A stretch of DNA of 64,000 bases, taken from assembly GCA_047495785.1 (NCBI GenBank), contig JBLDXI010000042.1:1674001-1738000 (forward strand), read 5' to 3'. Shown here one piece after another: positions 1-8,307 of the stretch. A program made the translations under genes and the position numbers. Source of the DNA: Lepidodermella squamata (taxonomy: Eukaryota; Gastrotricha). The notes under the pieces were generated by a model. That model was not told the DNA's origin, searched no databases, and saw nothing but the letters and a program-made list of their open reading frames with translations. Numbering within the stretch: position 1 is the first letter of the stretch; each line of letters opens with the position of its first letter.

Positions 1-2
1 AT

Positions 3-1554
3 TTTGCTAGAGATTCAGCGACGAGTCTTCAATATGTGGATATAAATTCCATGTATCCATACGTTCTGTGTAGCAAACAGTTTCCGTGCAATAACATCTC
101 GGCACAAGTATTAAGGTGGCGATTGAACGACGAAAAACTGAGAGCAAAGTTTTTCGACGAAAATGACCCAGCATTTGGCCTAGTTTCTGCGAAGTGTTGT
201 CCGAATCCCAGCCTAATCGTGCCATGTTTGCCTTATAAGTCCCCCGATGACGATCGCCTGGTTTTTATCAGTTGCAGAACATGCTATCTGGAGAAAAACG
301 TGACGACTAGATGCAATCATGACATGGATCAGCGCGCAATTTCCGGAGTTTGGACCAGTGAGGAGCTTCGCATGGCTGTTGTACAATTCGGTTATAACTT
401 GGTCGAGGTATACGAAATATGGCACTTTCCAGACCGTAGCAACTTGCAATTCAGAGAATTCATTCTCTCGCTTCAAAAATTGAAGCTTGAAAACACTGTT
501 CTTGCTCCAACAGTTGACGTCGAGCAATACGTCACCGAATGTCGGGAAAGGTACGGAATCGAGCTCGACCGGCAAACCATGCTGTCGCCGAATGCTTCGA
601 TGAAACAGATTTCCAAGATCCTTCAAAATAGGTAGGTCGATTAAACAATCTTGAAATTAACCCTAATTTATCTCTCAGCTTCTACGGTCGCTTTTGCCTA
701 CGAGCAAATAATTCCGTGGTGAAATATTTGGACTCGCCAGAACAGTTGATCGAGCTTTTTGAAGCTCCAAGCAAGGTTATTCACACAATTCAGCCAGTAG
801 GACCAGATGACGAGCACCAAAAAGTCCGCGTTTCATATTCAGACGCTCCAGAATATGAACAGCCATGCGCTACCAACTCTGAAATTACAGCATCCTTTAT
901 AACTTCTTACGCAAGAATGAAACTTTACGAGGAGGTTCGCAATAATTGGACTAAACGAATTTCAAGCTAATTAACTTTGATTTCAGATGGCCAAGCTGGG
1001 TTCCAGACTTGTATACTGCGACAGTAAGCAAATTCGCTACCTAAATTTCGTAGAATTTTGATAATCTTGTATTACGCAGCCGATTCGTTGATTTACACGC
1101 ACCAAGAGGGTGAATACAAAATTCCAGAGAGTCCATTTCTGGGAGACTTCAAGTCTGAATTGAGCGAGGGAGAATTCATTGAGTCTTGGGTAGCGATTTC
1201 GCCAAAATCCTATTCATTTGTCTCCAACTTGAGGTATAGAATTAATTTTTAGACTTGTTTTTTTTTTAATTAATTTCTTTTAGAACTGAACTCAAGTTTA
1301 AAGGAATAACCCAAAACTTGGCGGGGAAACGGTTGACTCACGAATCTCTAATTAAGCTGCTAACCGACTACCTTAACAATTTTGCTGCTGAAAGTGCGAT
1401 AACTGTCGATCAGACCGTATTTCGTAGGCGTCACGTTCCAGCATCCGTAACTCTTGAAAATATTGAGAAAACAGTATCCCCTCACCTTAATGACAAACGA
1501 ATATTTGATCCTTTGTCATTCACCTCTATCCCTTACGGATATCTTCCTCATTAA
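3..1554 (+). CDS. Protein-primed family B DNA polymerase (pPolB), C-terminal part, 5' partial
   Basis: Replicative DNA polymerase of the Polinton, expected to copy the element from a terminal-protein primer. The frame is open from base 3, so only the palm/thumb half is here. Motif A is DINSMYP (residues encoded from about base 39). Motif B is the K-x(n)-NSFYG type, formed across intron 1. Motif C is the YCDTDS type, formed across intron 3. Four introns, all GT-AG, restore one frame: 632-678, 935-986, 1024-1079 and 1234-1283. The stop is at 1552-1554. All catalytic aspartates of motifs A and C are present. Domain order and motif spacing fit Polinton pPolB. The exonuclease and any OTU or terminal-protein region must lie upstream of the window. 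Confidence 0.93.
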
Positions 1555-1598
1555 AATAATAATACGATTTGATCGCTTTCTCTCGTAGATTTTAGAAA

Positions 1599-2030
1599 AT
1601 GACAAAAAGTATCGCATCGGAGCGTTTAGCGCCTGAGAGCAAGGCCTTGTACGAATTTATCGAAGACGAGGTTACCTGCAGCATCTGCTTGGGAATAATG
1701 ACTTCTCCCGTCTACCTAACAAGTTGTCATCACGTCTATTGCGAATCCTGCCTATGCCGATGGGGCGAGAGATGCCGCGGTTCTGATGCTCGATCTCTTA
1801 TATTCAAAAGAGCGACTTGTCCCAAATGTCGAGAGTTTTACTCGCTGTTGGACATCAATCCTGGACCTGGTGTCGTCGAGCGGCTAGTTTCGCGCATGCT
1901 TTTCAGTTGCATTTATGAAAAGTATGGTTGCTCAGTGAAGCGTGACCATTGGGGCATCAGGGCTCATCAAAGGATCTGCAAGGAGAAAGGAGCTGCTAGT
2001 AAGCGCAAAGTTGCCCAACAGCTTGCATGA
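1599..2030 (+). CDS. RING-finger protein, probable E3 ubiquitin ligase
   Basis: A 143-residue intronless ORF. Residues about 27-76 form a C3HC4-type RING: a CSIC pair, then the CHHVYC and ESC ligands, then the CPKC pair. A second Cys/His patch follows (C-x(6)-C, then HWGIRAHQRIC), like the SIAH/TRAF-type zinc region behind some RINGs. The tail is basic. RING proteins are known Polinton accessory genes. It lies 45 bp after the polymerase stop and directly before a tandem array of ubiquitin-fold genes, which suggests a joint role in modifying host or element proteins. The RING fold is clear; the substrate is unknown. Confidence 0.85.
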   Translation: MTKSIASERLAPESKALYEFIEDEVTCSICLGIMTSPVYLTSCHHVYCESCLCRWGERCRGSDARSLIFKRATCPKCREFYSLLDINPGPGVVERLVSRMLFSCIYEKYGCSVKRDHWGIRAHQRICKEKGAASKRKVAQQLA

Positions 2031-2194
2031 AAAAAAAAAATGCTTGATAATTTAGCGTCAATAATCCAAAGTTGCTCAACAGTTTGCATGTAAATACATC
2101 TCGCATTAACTTCAATAATCCATTAAATTCCAAATATAATATATATTTTTTTAATAATTTTAGAAAATTAAAAATTAAAAATTTCCGCCGAATC

Positions 2195-2571
2195 ATGGTG
2201 ATCGCCAAGTCCTATGCTGCGTATATCAGAACCGACAAAGATCTCCTATTTTATACGCCCTTCAACGAACAAAGCACGACTGATGATATGGCCAAGAGAA
2301 TGCGAGAATTCTGGCCAGCGAACTGGGGCGAAAAGCCTGGGGACATCAAGTTTGAATGCAAAGGCCGATCAATACGGAAGACAGTTCGCCTGTCAAGTAA
2401 GCTTTCCGCCATGCCTGACTAAACTTGAAAGTTTACTCGCTAGGTTTGAGCCGCTTGGTTGGTGGTCGCATGTACGTATTCTATGGGAAGGCGAAACTCG
2501 GGACAGCGACACCTGGAAAGGTGGACTGCCCCGCCTGCGAAAAAGGAGAGTGCATCATGTCAGAATTCTAG
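2195..2571 (+). CDS. UBL3-like ubiquitin-fold protein, array copy 1
   Basis: Two exons (2195-2396 and 2444-2571, 47-nt GT-AG intron) give 109 residues. The middle carries TTDDMAKRMREFWPANWGE, matching the DSxxDIAxxVYxNWPxxW signature of UBL3/MUB membrane-anchored ubiquitin-fold proteins. Flanking beta-strand-like segments fit a beta-grasp fold. The C-terminus has two CxxC-like cysteine pairs (CPAC, CEKGEC) but no terminal CaaX box and no Gly-Gly. First of a tandem family (next copies near 2.67, 3.13, 3.43, 3.90 and 4.39 kb). All spliced copies share the intron position near the end of the domain. The fold assignment is by motif only. Confidence 0.68.
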
Positions 2572-2667
2572 GTGGTGAACGCAGTGACTTATCAATTATT
2601 CCCCTCTGTTTATTCACATTAAACAATGTATATAAAATTTTGATTAATCTTAGACGTTACTTTAATC

Positions 2668-3043
2668 ATGGGATTCCGAGAACCCTCTTCATTCGAGTCG
2701 AGCCCTTCACCAGATGATGATCTCGAGATTGGCTATGCCGCAACGCTAATATGGCGGAATAAGGACCAAATAGTCATCCATTGCTGCAAGTCGTTTACTG
2801 TCGACGACATTATCTGGCAATTGTATCACGAGTGGCCCGAAAGTTGGGGCCTTAAACCGGCGTTGAGTAGCATTTACCTGTATCACTGGGGAGTTCCGTT
2901 GAAGCGAGAAGCCCGCCCCATAAGTAAGTTGTGCCAAGATGACCTCAAGCCCGTTTCAATATATCTTTTCAGAATATTGCGAGTACTATGGCCAAGGCGG
3001 TATAGAACTGAAGGTTAAAATCAGTGATGATGACGAGGAGTGA
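2668..3043 (+). CDS. UBL3-like ubiquitin-fold protein, array copy 2
   Basis: Exons 2668-2923 and 2973-3043, with a 49-nt intron, encode about 108 residues. A serine- and acid-rich N-terminus precedes the conserved core with TVDDIIWQLYHEWPESWG, the helix and Trp-Pro signature shared with copies 1, 4 and 5 and with UBL3. The C-terminal strand is followed by an acidic DDDEE tail, so it lacks both a diglycine and a prenylation motif. The intron sits at the same place in the domain as in copies 1 and 4, showing descent by tandem duplication. Function is inferred from fold and neighbourhood only. Confidence 0.68.
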
Positions 3044-3130
3044 TTGATCGCATCTCTAGTAAATCGAGTCTCTAAGAAGGTTTTTTTTTCTTCTAAAAAT
3101 TAGAGAAATTTAAAACAATATTCAGCGAAC

Positions 3131-3377
3131 ATGAGGCTGCGAATTCGAATTGCAGATGGCCTCGAGCCAACTTTTTGTATCAGAGACATGGGACATTACA
3201 AAGCAAGTAATTTTGCGCTAGTTGAAATTTGCATCTCTTAACTGCTTCTTGCAATAGGAGTTAACAATTCGAAACTTTCCAGGCTATGCTCGCGTTTCCG
3301 TTGGCAACTCGGCGATAGTTAAGATGTATCGCCAATCTGAAACCGTCACCGTTATTTGCATCTATAAGAAGCAATAA
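3131..3377 (+). CDS. Short, diverged member of the ubiquitin-fold array (copy 3)
   Basis: ATG at 3131. Exon 3131-3206, 76-nt intron ending TTTCCAG at 3282, exon 3283-3377, giving about 56 residues. The helix and Trp-Pro core seen in the other copies is missing, but position, intron and the short second exon ending in a beta-strand plus basic tail resemble the other array members. It may be a decayed copy or an unrelated small gene. The gene model rests only on frame continuity across the proposed splice. Confidence 0.4.
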
Positions 3378-3433
3378 ATCGCCTTAATTGATTTGTATTG
3401 TGGACATTTTAGATAAATTTGAGAATATATTTG

Positions 3434-3829
3434 ATGGAAACTCCCCGCCCTTCATCTTCGAGCAGCATCGAGTCGCACCACTCGGCTGACTCCATGCGGC
3501 CTTGTGCTCCACGCGAACGCACTGTTGTTCTACGATGGATAGATGGTAGTGAAATCGTCATGCCATTTAGCAAATATTGCACGGTAGCCGATCTCATCTT
3601 CATGCTGTATGAAAAATGGCCGGCAGAATGGGGGGAAAGACCGCAGTACAGGAGACTTTTGCTGTGCGATAGTTACTGCCGAATTCCTAAATTCGCTCGA
3701 ATGATGGGTAAGTTAATGTTTATTAAATTCCACCGTTAAATGACTGAATTTTATTAACCTTAACTTACAGAGCTCGACAGACGATCTGGAAGGACGTTCT
3801 TGTTATTCGTCAAGCTGACAGCATACTGA
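3434..3829 (+). CDS. UBL3-like ubiquitin-fold protein, array copy 4
   Basis: The first in-frame ATG is 3434. Exons 3434-3707 and 3771-3829 (63-nt intron) give 110 residues. A Ser-rich leader of about 30 residues precedes the domain, which starts with a strand-turn-strand (VVLRWIDGSEIVM) and carries TVADLIFMLYEKWPAEWGE, the clearest UBL3-type signature in the array. The second exon supplies the last strand (TFLLFVKLTAY). No CaaX or Gly-Gly terminus. It is a close paralogue of copies 2 and 5. Confidence 0.7.
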
Positions 3830-3899
3830 CACGGATTAACTAACTAATAACTGTTTGCATGCATCAGCTAAATTTAGGCAGCATTATTACATAGCGAAT

Positions 3900-4211
3900 A
3901 TGGATAGTTTGGATTCCCTCAGCTCATCTGACGATTCATGCGTAGCAGACGATTTCAGCGTCCTTTTAACATGGATGAATGGTGACGAACTCATAATGAG
4001 ATGCCCTCGAACGGATTCTGTTGATGATTTGCTGTCAAGACTCTATGATGACTGGCCAGTGTATGGATGGGGAAGACGACCCGCGGATCCTGCCGTGTTA
4101 GCGCTGAGCAACGCCAGACAATGCTTACCAAGATCCCAACTGCTTATGAGGGATCACACTGGAGATGCTACGGGGCATGTCATCTTGAAGTTTTATGTAC
4201 ATTTGAAGTGA
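3900..4211 (+). CDS. UBL3-like ubiquitin-fold protein, array copy 5 (intronless)
   Basis: An ATG at 3900 opens a 103-residue frame. The N-terminus is Ser/Asp-rich and is followed by VLLTWMNGDELIM (strand-turn-strand) and SVDDLLSRLYDDWPVYGWG (UBL3-like helix and Trp-Pro segment), then a final hydrophobic strand (HVILKFYVHLK). Unlike copies 1, 2 and 4 the domain runs through without an intron. An earlier in-frame TTG exists but the ATG is preferred. Its first 55 codons are nearly repeated in the truncated copy at 4386. Confidence 0.65.
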   Translation: MDSLDSLSSSDDSCVADDFSVLLTWMNGDELIMRCPRTDSVDDLLSRLYDDWPVYGWGRRPADPAVLALSNARQCLPRSQLLMRDHTGDATGHVILKFYVHLK

Positions 4212-4385
4212 TTCTCGCAATAGCTTGTATTATCGCCTCAGTATACCTTGTATATCAATCTATAACCTCATTATAAATAGGAATGTAAACTGTTTTTTAG
4301 AGTGATTAGCTTTGTATGTAAAATTGATCCCATCGGCAAATTTAGGCGAGTAATTTAAGGCTTTATATAGCATCAAAAGAGCAAA

Positions 4386-4610
4386 ATGGATTGGGGTAGC
4401 TCATCATCTGATGATTCATGCATAGCCGACGATTTCTGCGTCCTTTTAATCTGGGAGAATGGCAACACACTAACAACGAGGTGCCCTCGAACGGATTCTG
4501 TCGATGATTTACTGTCAAGACTCTACGCTCGGGGTGCGATCTTGGAGCTGCCGGGTTCTGGGGGACCGACTTTGCTTGCTGTATTTATTAAAAGGATTAG
4601 AACTAATTAA
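4386..4610 (+). pseudogene. Truncated sixth copy of the ubiquitin-fold array
   Basis: The first about 48 residues closely match copy 5 (SSSDDSC.ADDF, RCPRTDSVDDLLSRLY). The sequence then leaves the family exactly at the Trp-Pro segment and ends in an unrelated glycine-rich tail with a stop at 4608-4610. The downstream half is therefore lost or replaced, which implies an incomplete duplication. It could still yield a 74-residue protein, but without the ubiquitin-fold C-terminal half. Confidence 0.55.
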
Positions 4611-4834
4611 CCTCATTATATACGAAAGTAAATTTTGTGATTTTTTAGAATGATTAACATGTCATGTAAAATTGATTTCAACTCCGCCATGCATCCGAAT
4701 TTTGCGTGGGCGCTAGTTCGAGGTTCGAAGGTGGGACGCGATTTCAAGCCTCGGGTGACACTACATTGCCCTTATATTTTCAGCCATTTGACCTTCTTCG
4801 AGCCACTAGCAGCAGGTCCAGTGTGTCCCAGTCG

Positions 4835-5585
4835 ATGATGAAAGTGATGTGCATCTCTGACACTCATAACGAAGACATCGTACCACTTGTTAGCAAGCTT
4901 CAGCGATCATCGCAAGCCGACATTTTGATCCATGCTGGAGATGCGACCACGTTCGGTAGTCTTGACGAAGTGAGAAATTTTGATTCTCAGCTTGCGAAAT
5001 TGAGACCGCTGTTTCACCAAGTAATTGTAATCGCTGGAAACCACGATCGCTCCTTACAATACGACCGCAATTTACTGCGCGATAATTGCACCTACTTGCA
5101 GGATAGCTCTGTAAAAGTGAATGGCTTTCTTTTCTACGGCGCTCCATGGTAATTTATAAGGCAATAATCATCGGCTTTGACGTGTGTGCAAAACAGGACA
5201 CCACTCAGCGAGAGCTGCCATTCTGCTTTTACGCTCAACAGAGGCAACGAACTCGGTGAAAAGTGGGCATTGATACCCGCTGAGACGGACGTTTTGGTAA
5301 CACATTGTCCACCGTTAGGTGCTCTGGATCAAACGTCAACAGGTGATCACCTGGGATGTCTCTCACTAGCTTATCATGTCTTGGGTCGGATTCAACCACA
5401 ACTCCATGTTTTCGGCCATTGCCACTACAGTAAGATATATCAAAACAACACACGAATCATATTACAGATTTATTTCAGGTAACGGAGAAATGCAATGTGA
5501 ATATACGCACTTTGTGAATGCGAGCATTTGCGATGATAACAACAGGCTTCAATTCATGCCGAGGCTGGTCGATCTCTACCATTAG
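4835..5585 (+). CDS. Calcineurin-like metallophosphoesterase (MPPED type)
   Basis: Three exons (4835-5148, 5197-5429, 5479-5585) joined by 48- and 49-nt introns. The five metallophosphoesterase motifs occur in order: SDTH, HAGDAT, AGNHDR, VTHCPP and FGHCHY; the last ends at the second intron. The C-terminal F/V-N-A-S segment and overall length of about 215 residues fit the MPPED1/2 subfamily of metal-dependent phosphodiesterases. All metal ligands appear intact, so activity is likely; the substrate is unknown. The start could be ATG 4835 or 4838, or further upstream if there is another exon. It converges on, and overlaps by 4 nt, the minus-strand gene ending at 5582. I do not recall this as a core Polinton gene, so it is probably captured cargo. 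Confidence 0.82.
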
Positions 5586-6550
5586 TCGACCTTTGGAACC
5601 CACGATGACCAATTCCCGCCAGTCTGCTTGGCAATGTGCTCGTTATTCTGCTCACCCGCCGCCGCCTGCTCTTCCTTACTACGTAGCAAACGTGGTGATG
5701 CCGCTACCCGCGGATTAGTCGCGTTCAACGCTCCTGCTCTGACCATGTTTCGAATACGGTCTTGCATTCTCGGACTCAGATTAGCGTTCTTGTTAGTTGC
5801 CTTGTCGAGAAATTCTACCAACTCCCATGAATCTATCAATTGTCCTTCCGAGTTGACGTATTCGATTTTATTTGCAGGCGAAATATAGACTGATTGTGGC
5901 TTTGAACTCCCGCGCAAGTGATTCAAAATTCGAGCTGCAGCAGATTGTTGTGTTTTACTCGGGAAATTTTCGAGGATCCTGCCGTCCGTCAAGTTTACAA
6001 GACTGATTTTATCTTTCGGCTTCGCCTTCTGATCAACTATGTCCTCATCGTTGTTTTGTTGCTCGTCTTGGCTAAACTGCTCTATTTTTGGCGAAGTAGT
6101 ATTACCAATCACCCTGCGTTTGGGAGTGCCGTTGGGCGAAGTCCTGTATTTCTTCGCTAATTTTCGCAAGATTCCGGGCGTTGGTGCAGGGCTTTCGTCC
6201 TCCTGCTCTTCCGCCTCTTCATCTGCCTCCTGCTGCTGCTGCTCCTTTTCCTCGGCTTTACCTTCAAGGATTTTCAATTCCTTTACGACTCGTTGAAACT
6301 CTCGAAACGCAGAGTTGAATTTGTACAGCTTTTCGCGGGCATCTTCGTCGCTGACTTCAGATAACGATGTCAGCAGCTGAGTCGCATTACGTTTAAGATG
6401 ACCTTTTTGCGCAGGTTGAGAGGCTTCCTTTATCAACCGCTTGCTCTCTGCCTCGAGTGCTGATGGTGCTTCCGTTTTATTAGCTTCACTAGAAGATCCA
6501 AGCACAAGAGCGTAACGCTTCGCATGCAGACCAATGTCTGTCGATTTCAT
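5582..6550 (-). CDS. Coiled-coil/charged Polinton protein of unknown function
   Basis: 322 residues. The N-terminal third is Ala/Glu/Lys-rich with heptad-like stretches and a Q/E tract near residues 100-120. Next come a basic Pro/Ser segment and a folded-looking block around residues 190-250 with a VYISP...YVNSEGQLIDSW segment. The C-terminus is basic then ends in Gly-Trp (GNWSSWVP). The start ATG overlaps the stop of the upstream core-like gene (ATGA, 6547-6550), so the two probably share a transcript. Similar charged proteins sit beside the ATPase in other Polintons, but I do not recognise the family. A virion or scaffold role is an inference from position only. Confidence 0.6.
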   Translation of the reverse strand: MKSTDIGLHAKRYALVLGSSSEANKTEAPSALEAESKRLIKEASQPAQKGHLKRNATQLLTSLSEVSDEDAREKLYKFNSAFREFQRVVKELKILEGKAEEKEQQQQEADEEAEEQEDESPAPTPGILRKLAKKYRTSPNGTPKRRVIGNTTSPKIEQFSQDEQQNNDEDIVDQKAKPKDKISLVNLTDGRILENFPSKTQQSAAARILNHLRGSSKPQSVYISPANKIEYVNSEGQLIDSWELVEFLDKATNKNANLSPRMQDRIRNMVRAGALNATNPRVAASPRLLRSKEEQAAAGEQNNEHIAKQTGGNWSSWVPKVD

Positions 6551-6966
6551 GGTTTTCGGGTTGCCTTAACAATAGCTTCAACGATTGTAGGCAGTATTCC
6601 TATAACAATCCTGCAGATAAACGTCATAGTCGAATTTGAAAAATGCATACCTGCTGCAGCAGATAATAGCGGAACAACGAACGCAGCACCGCCTTTTTGA
6701 ACTATGAATGTTCGGTTACCACTGATTGTTCTGTCACTACTACTCAGTTTTTTGATAGATTTCCTAAATTTACGCAGCTTTGGTGCCAAATTATCCGGAA
6801 TCTGTAGATTTTTGTTGATAAGATTCAGGCAGATTTCACTGATAATTCTGATCACGGAATCAGGAGCTATCGATAATAGCTGTCGTCTTCTGTCGGCTGT
6901 TTTTGCTTTATGAATTTCCCTTAAAAAGCCCAGTACTCGATCAGATTTATTCAATGGCTTACTCAT
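6547..6966 (-). CDS. Adenovirus-core-like/QKGG Polinton protein
   Basis: The first in-frame ATG is at 6966 (MSKPLNK). The protein has about 139 residues. The helical N-terminal region, a basic RKFRKSIKKLSS segment and the VQKGGAAFVVPLLSAA motif match a small protein found in Polintons and adintoviruses, whose consensus is a basic helix followed by QKGG and a hydrophobic stretch. It is thought to be a virion core or membrane-active protein. A 40-nt GT-AG segment (6611-6650) looks like an intron, but splicing it gives an immediate stop, so the unspliced frame is used. A TATATTTAAA box lies 52 nt upstream of the ATG. Confidence 0.65.
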   Translation of the reverse strand: MSKPLNKSDRVLGFLREIHKAKTADRRRQLLSIAPDSVIRIISEICLNLINKNLQIPDNLAPKLRKFRKSIKKLSSSDRTISGNRTFIVQKGGAAFVVPLLSAAAGMHFSNSTMTFICRIVIGILPTIVEAIVKATRKP

Positions 6967-7017
6967 GCTTAATAGACATGCTACCAATAATTTAAGAAAA
7001 AAGTCCGTTTCATCTCA

Positions 7018-7027
7018 TTTAAATATA
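7018..7027 (-). promoter_or_regulatory. TATATTTAAA box upstream of core-like gene
   Basis: Minus-strand TATATTTAAA, 52 nt before the ATG at 6966, in an otherwise gene-free gap of about 65 nt. The same ten bases occur upstream of the integrase, with a one-base variant upstream of the capsid gene. It is read as a shared TATA-like promoter element; no experimental support. Confidence 0.5.
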
Positions 7028-7031
7028 CATT

Positions 7032-7768
7032 TTATTTAGGAACATAAATGACACCAGGGTAACTTCCTACCCCGGTTCTGTAACGCATGTATTCAGGACA
7101 GTTAGGACTCAGATCTATTAACAAATAATTGTGACTGCCTTTGCTAGTTTCCATTTCAAAGCTCTCAACTAAAAAGCGCCACCGCAACGGTTCCAGCTGC
7201 AGAGCAAGGTAGCGAAATGCTGTGAGGTCCGCTCGATGCCGAAAAATGAACAAGTATTTCGCATTTAGGGTCATTTCTTTGGAAACTTTTCCCTTACTGA
7301 ATATGGCTTGTTGGGTGAAAAACACTGACAAGTTCATGTGATGAGAGTATCGATAGAATAACTGTAAAATCTTGGGATCGTTTCGACCCGTATCATATAG
7401 ATCATCTATGAGGAGTAAGGTGTGTTTGTCTTCACTATTCTCGAATTCTTCAAAATTGAGTTGTTCCAATCCTTTCCGAAAGTCGATACTTACTCCACGA
7501 ATCCTCTCAACTTCGTCTTTGATTTGCTGATGCATCTTAGTTTCGACGCCGTAAAACCATACGATTCTTTGCGGCGGCGGAGAGATGGACTCGAGATCGC
7601 ACAGAATGCTCCGAATAAGCCATGTTTTACCTGAAAAGTACCTTCTAAATACCAACTATTCAACTTGCTATATATCATACCTGCTCCGCTGGGACCTATT
7701 ACAAGAGAGCAGAATGGAGCTTGCAGACTCAGCGAAAAGTCAGTCTCTGATGGCAAATTGCTTGACAT
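7032..7768 (-). CDS. FtsK/HerA-type DNA packaging ATPase (A32-like)
   Basis: Exon 1 is 7768-7681 and exon 2 is 7630-7032; the 50-nt GT-AG intron splits the Walker A loop, giving 228 residues. Walker A is GPSGAGKT (residues 25-32). Walker B is the LLLIDD segment. A sensor-like Q follows in SVFFTQQAIF. This is the standard Polinton genome-packaging motor, acting on the capsid portal or vertex. Its start overlaps the end of the protease gene by 40 nt in another frame, typical of the tight layout here. All motifs are intact. Confidence 0.9.
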
Positions 7769-8304
7769 GATTGGCGACCGTCACACGTGGATAATTTGTG
7801 CGCGGCCTTGCTTAGCTTAAATAGCTTTTTCACTTGGTCTACTACAAACTTGTCAGTCTCTGGCGGCATCGGCAGCATCCGCGTAATGCTATTAATTGTT
7901 GCGCCCCGCGATAGCCAATGCAAACTCCAATATGCATAGTACCCACAAACAGCTGATGTATCCCCCTGGTATTTTCTCCCGTTAAAATCATAGTAATCTG
8001 CCCCATTTATGTCCTTTAAAAACTGCTCAATATCTTGATTGTAGAAAAAACCCCGTTGGCCGTAGCTGTCAAATAGTGTTGCGGGTTCATTATTTTGTGG
8101 AACGTATATAGATAGCCAGTGGCGCCCAGGCTGGCCTGCAGCGTCCGTATTTACAATCAAGGCCATCGGCCGATCACTCAGTCTTCGATATTCAGCTAGG
8201 AAATCCCACGGAATTGTCTTTTTAACAGCAAGTTTACTTATTATCTTGTCACAGGCTAATAGACAGTCAAGTTGGAGCGTGTTAAGTTGCTCTGCGGCAT
8301 CCAT
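7729..8304 (-). CDS. Adenain-like cysteine protease (capsid maturation)
   Basis: 191 residues, intronless. The adenovirus-protease (C5/Ulp1-like) triad is visible: His62 in GRHWLSIYV, Asp79 in LFDSYG, and Cys120 in TSAVCGYYAYW. A Gln two thirds of the way between (YQGDTSAVC) suits the oxyanion position. In Polintons this protease is predicted to process capsid and core precursors. It lies 3 nt downstream of the capsid gene stop on the same strand and overlaps the ATPase start by 40 nt. Length fits adenain-type proteins. Confidence 0.92.
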   Translation of the reverse strand: MDAAEQLNTLQLDCLLACDKIISKLAVKKTIPWDFLAEYRRLSDRPMALIVNTDAAGQPGRHWLSIYVPQNNEPATLFDSYGQRGFFYNQDIEQFLKDINGADYYDFNGRKYQGDTSAVCGYYAYWSLHWLSRGATINSITRMLPMPPETDKFVVDQVKKLFKLSKAAHKLSTCDGRQSCQAICHQRLTFR

Positions 8305-8307
8305 TTG

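Noticed and set aside
5628-6296. Plus-strand ORFs opposite the coiled-coil gene
   Set aside because: Shadows of the 322-residue minus-strand protein.
6611-6650. 40-nt GT-AG intron in the core-like gene
   Set aside because: Splicing leads to an in-frame TAG after three codons, while the unspliced frame is open to a natural end with the ATGA overlap.
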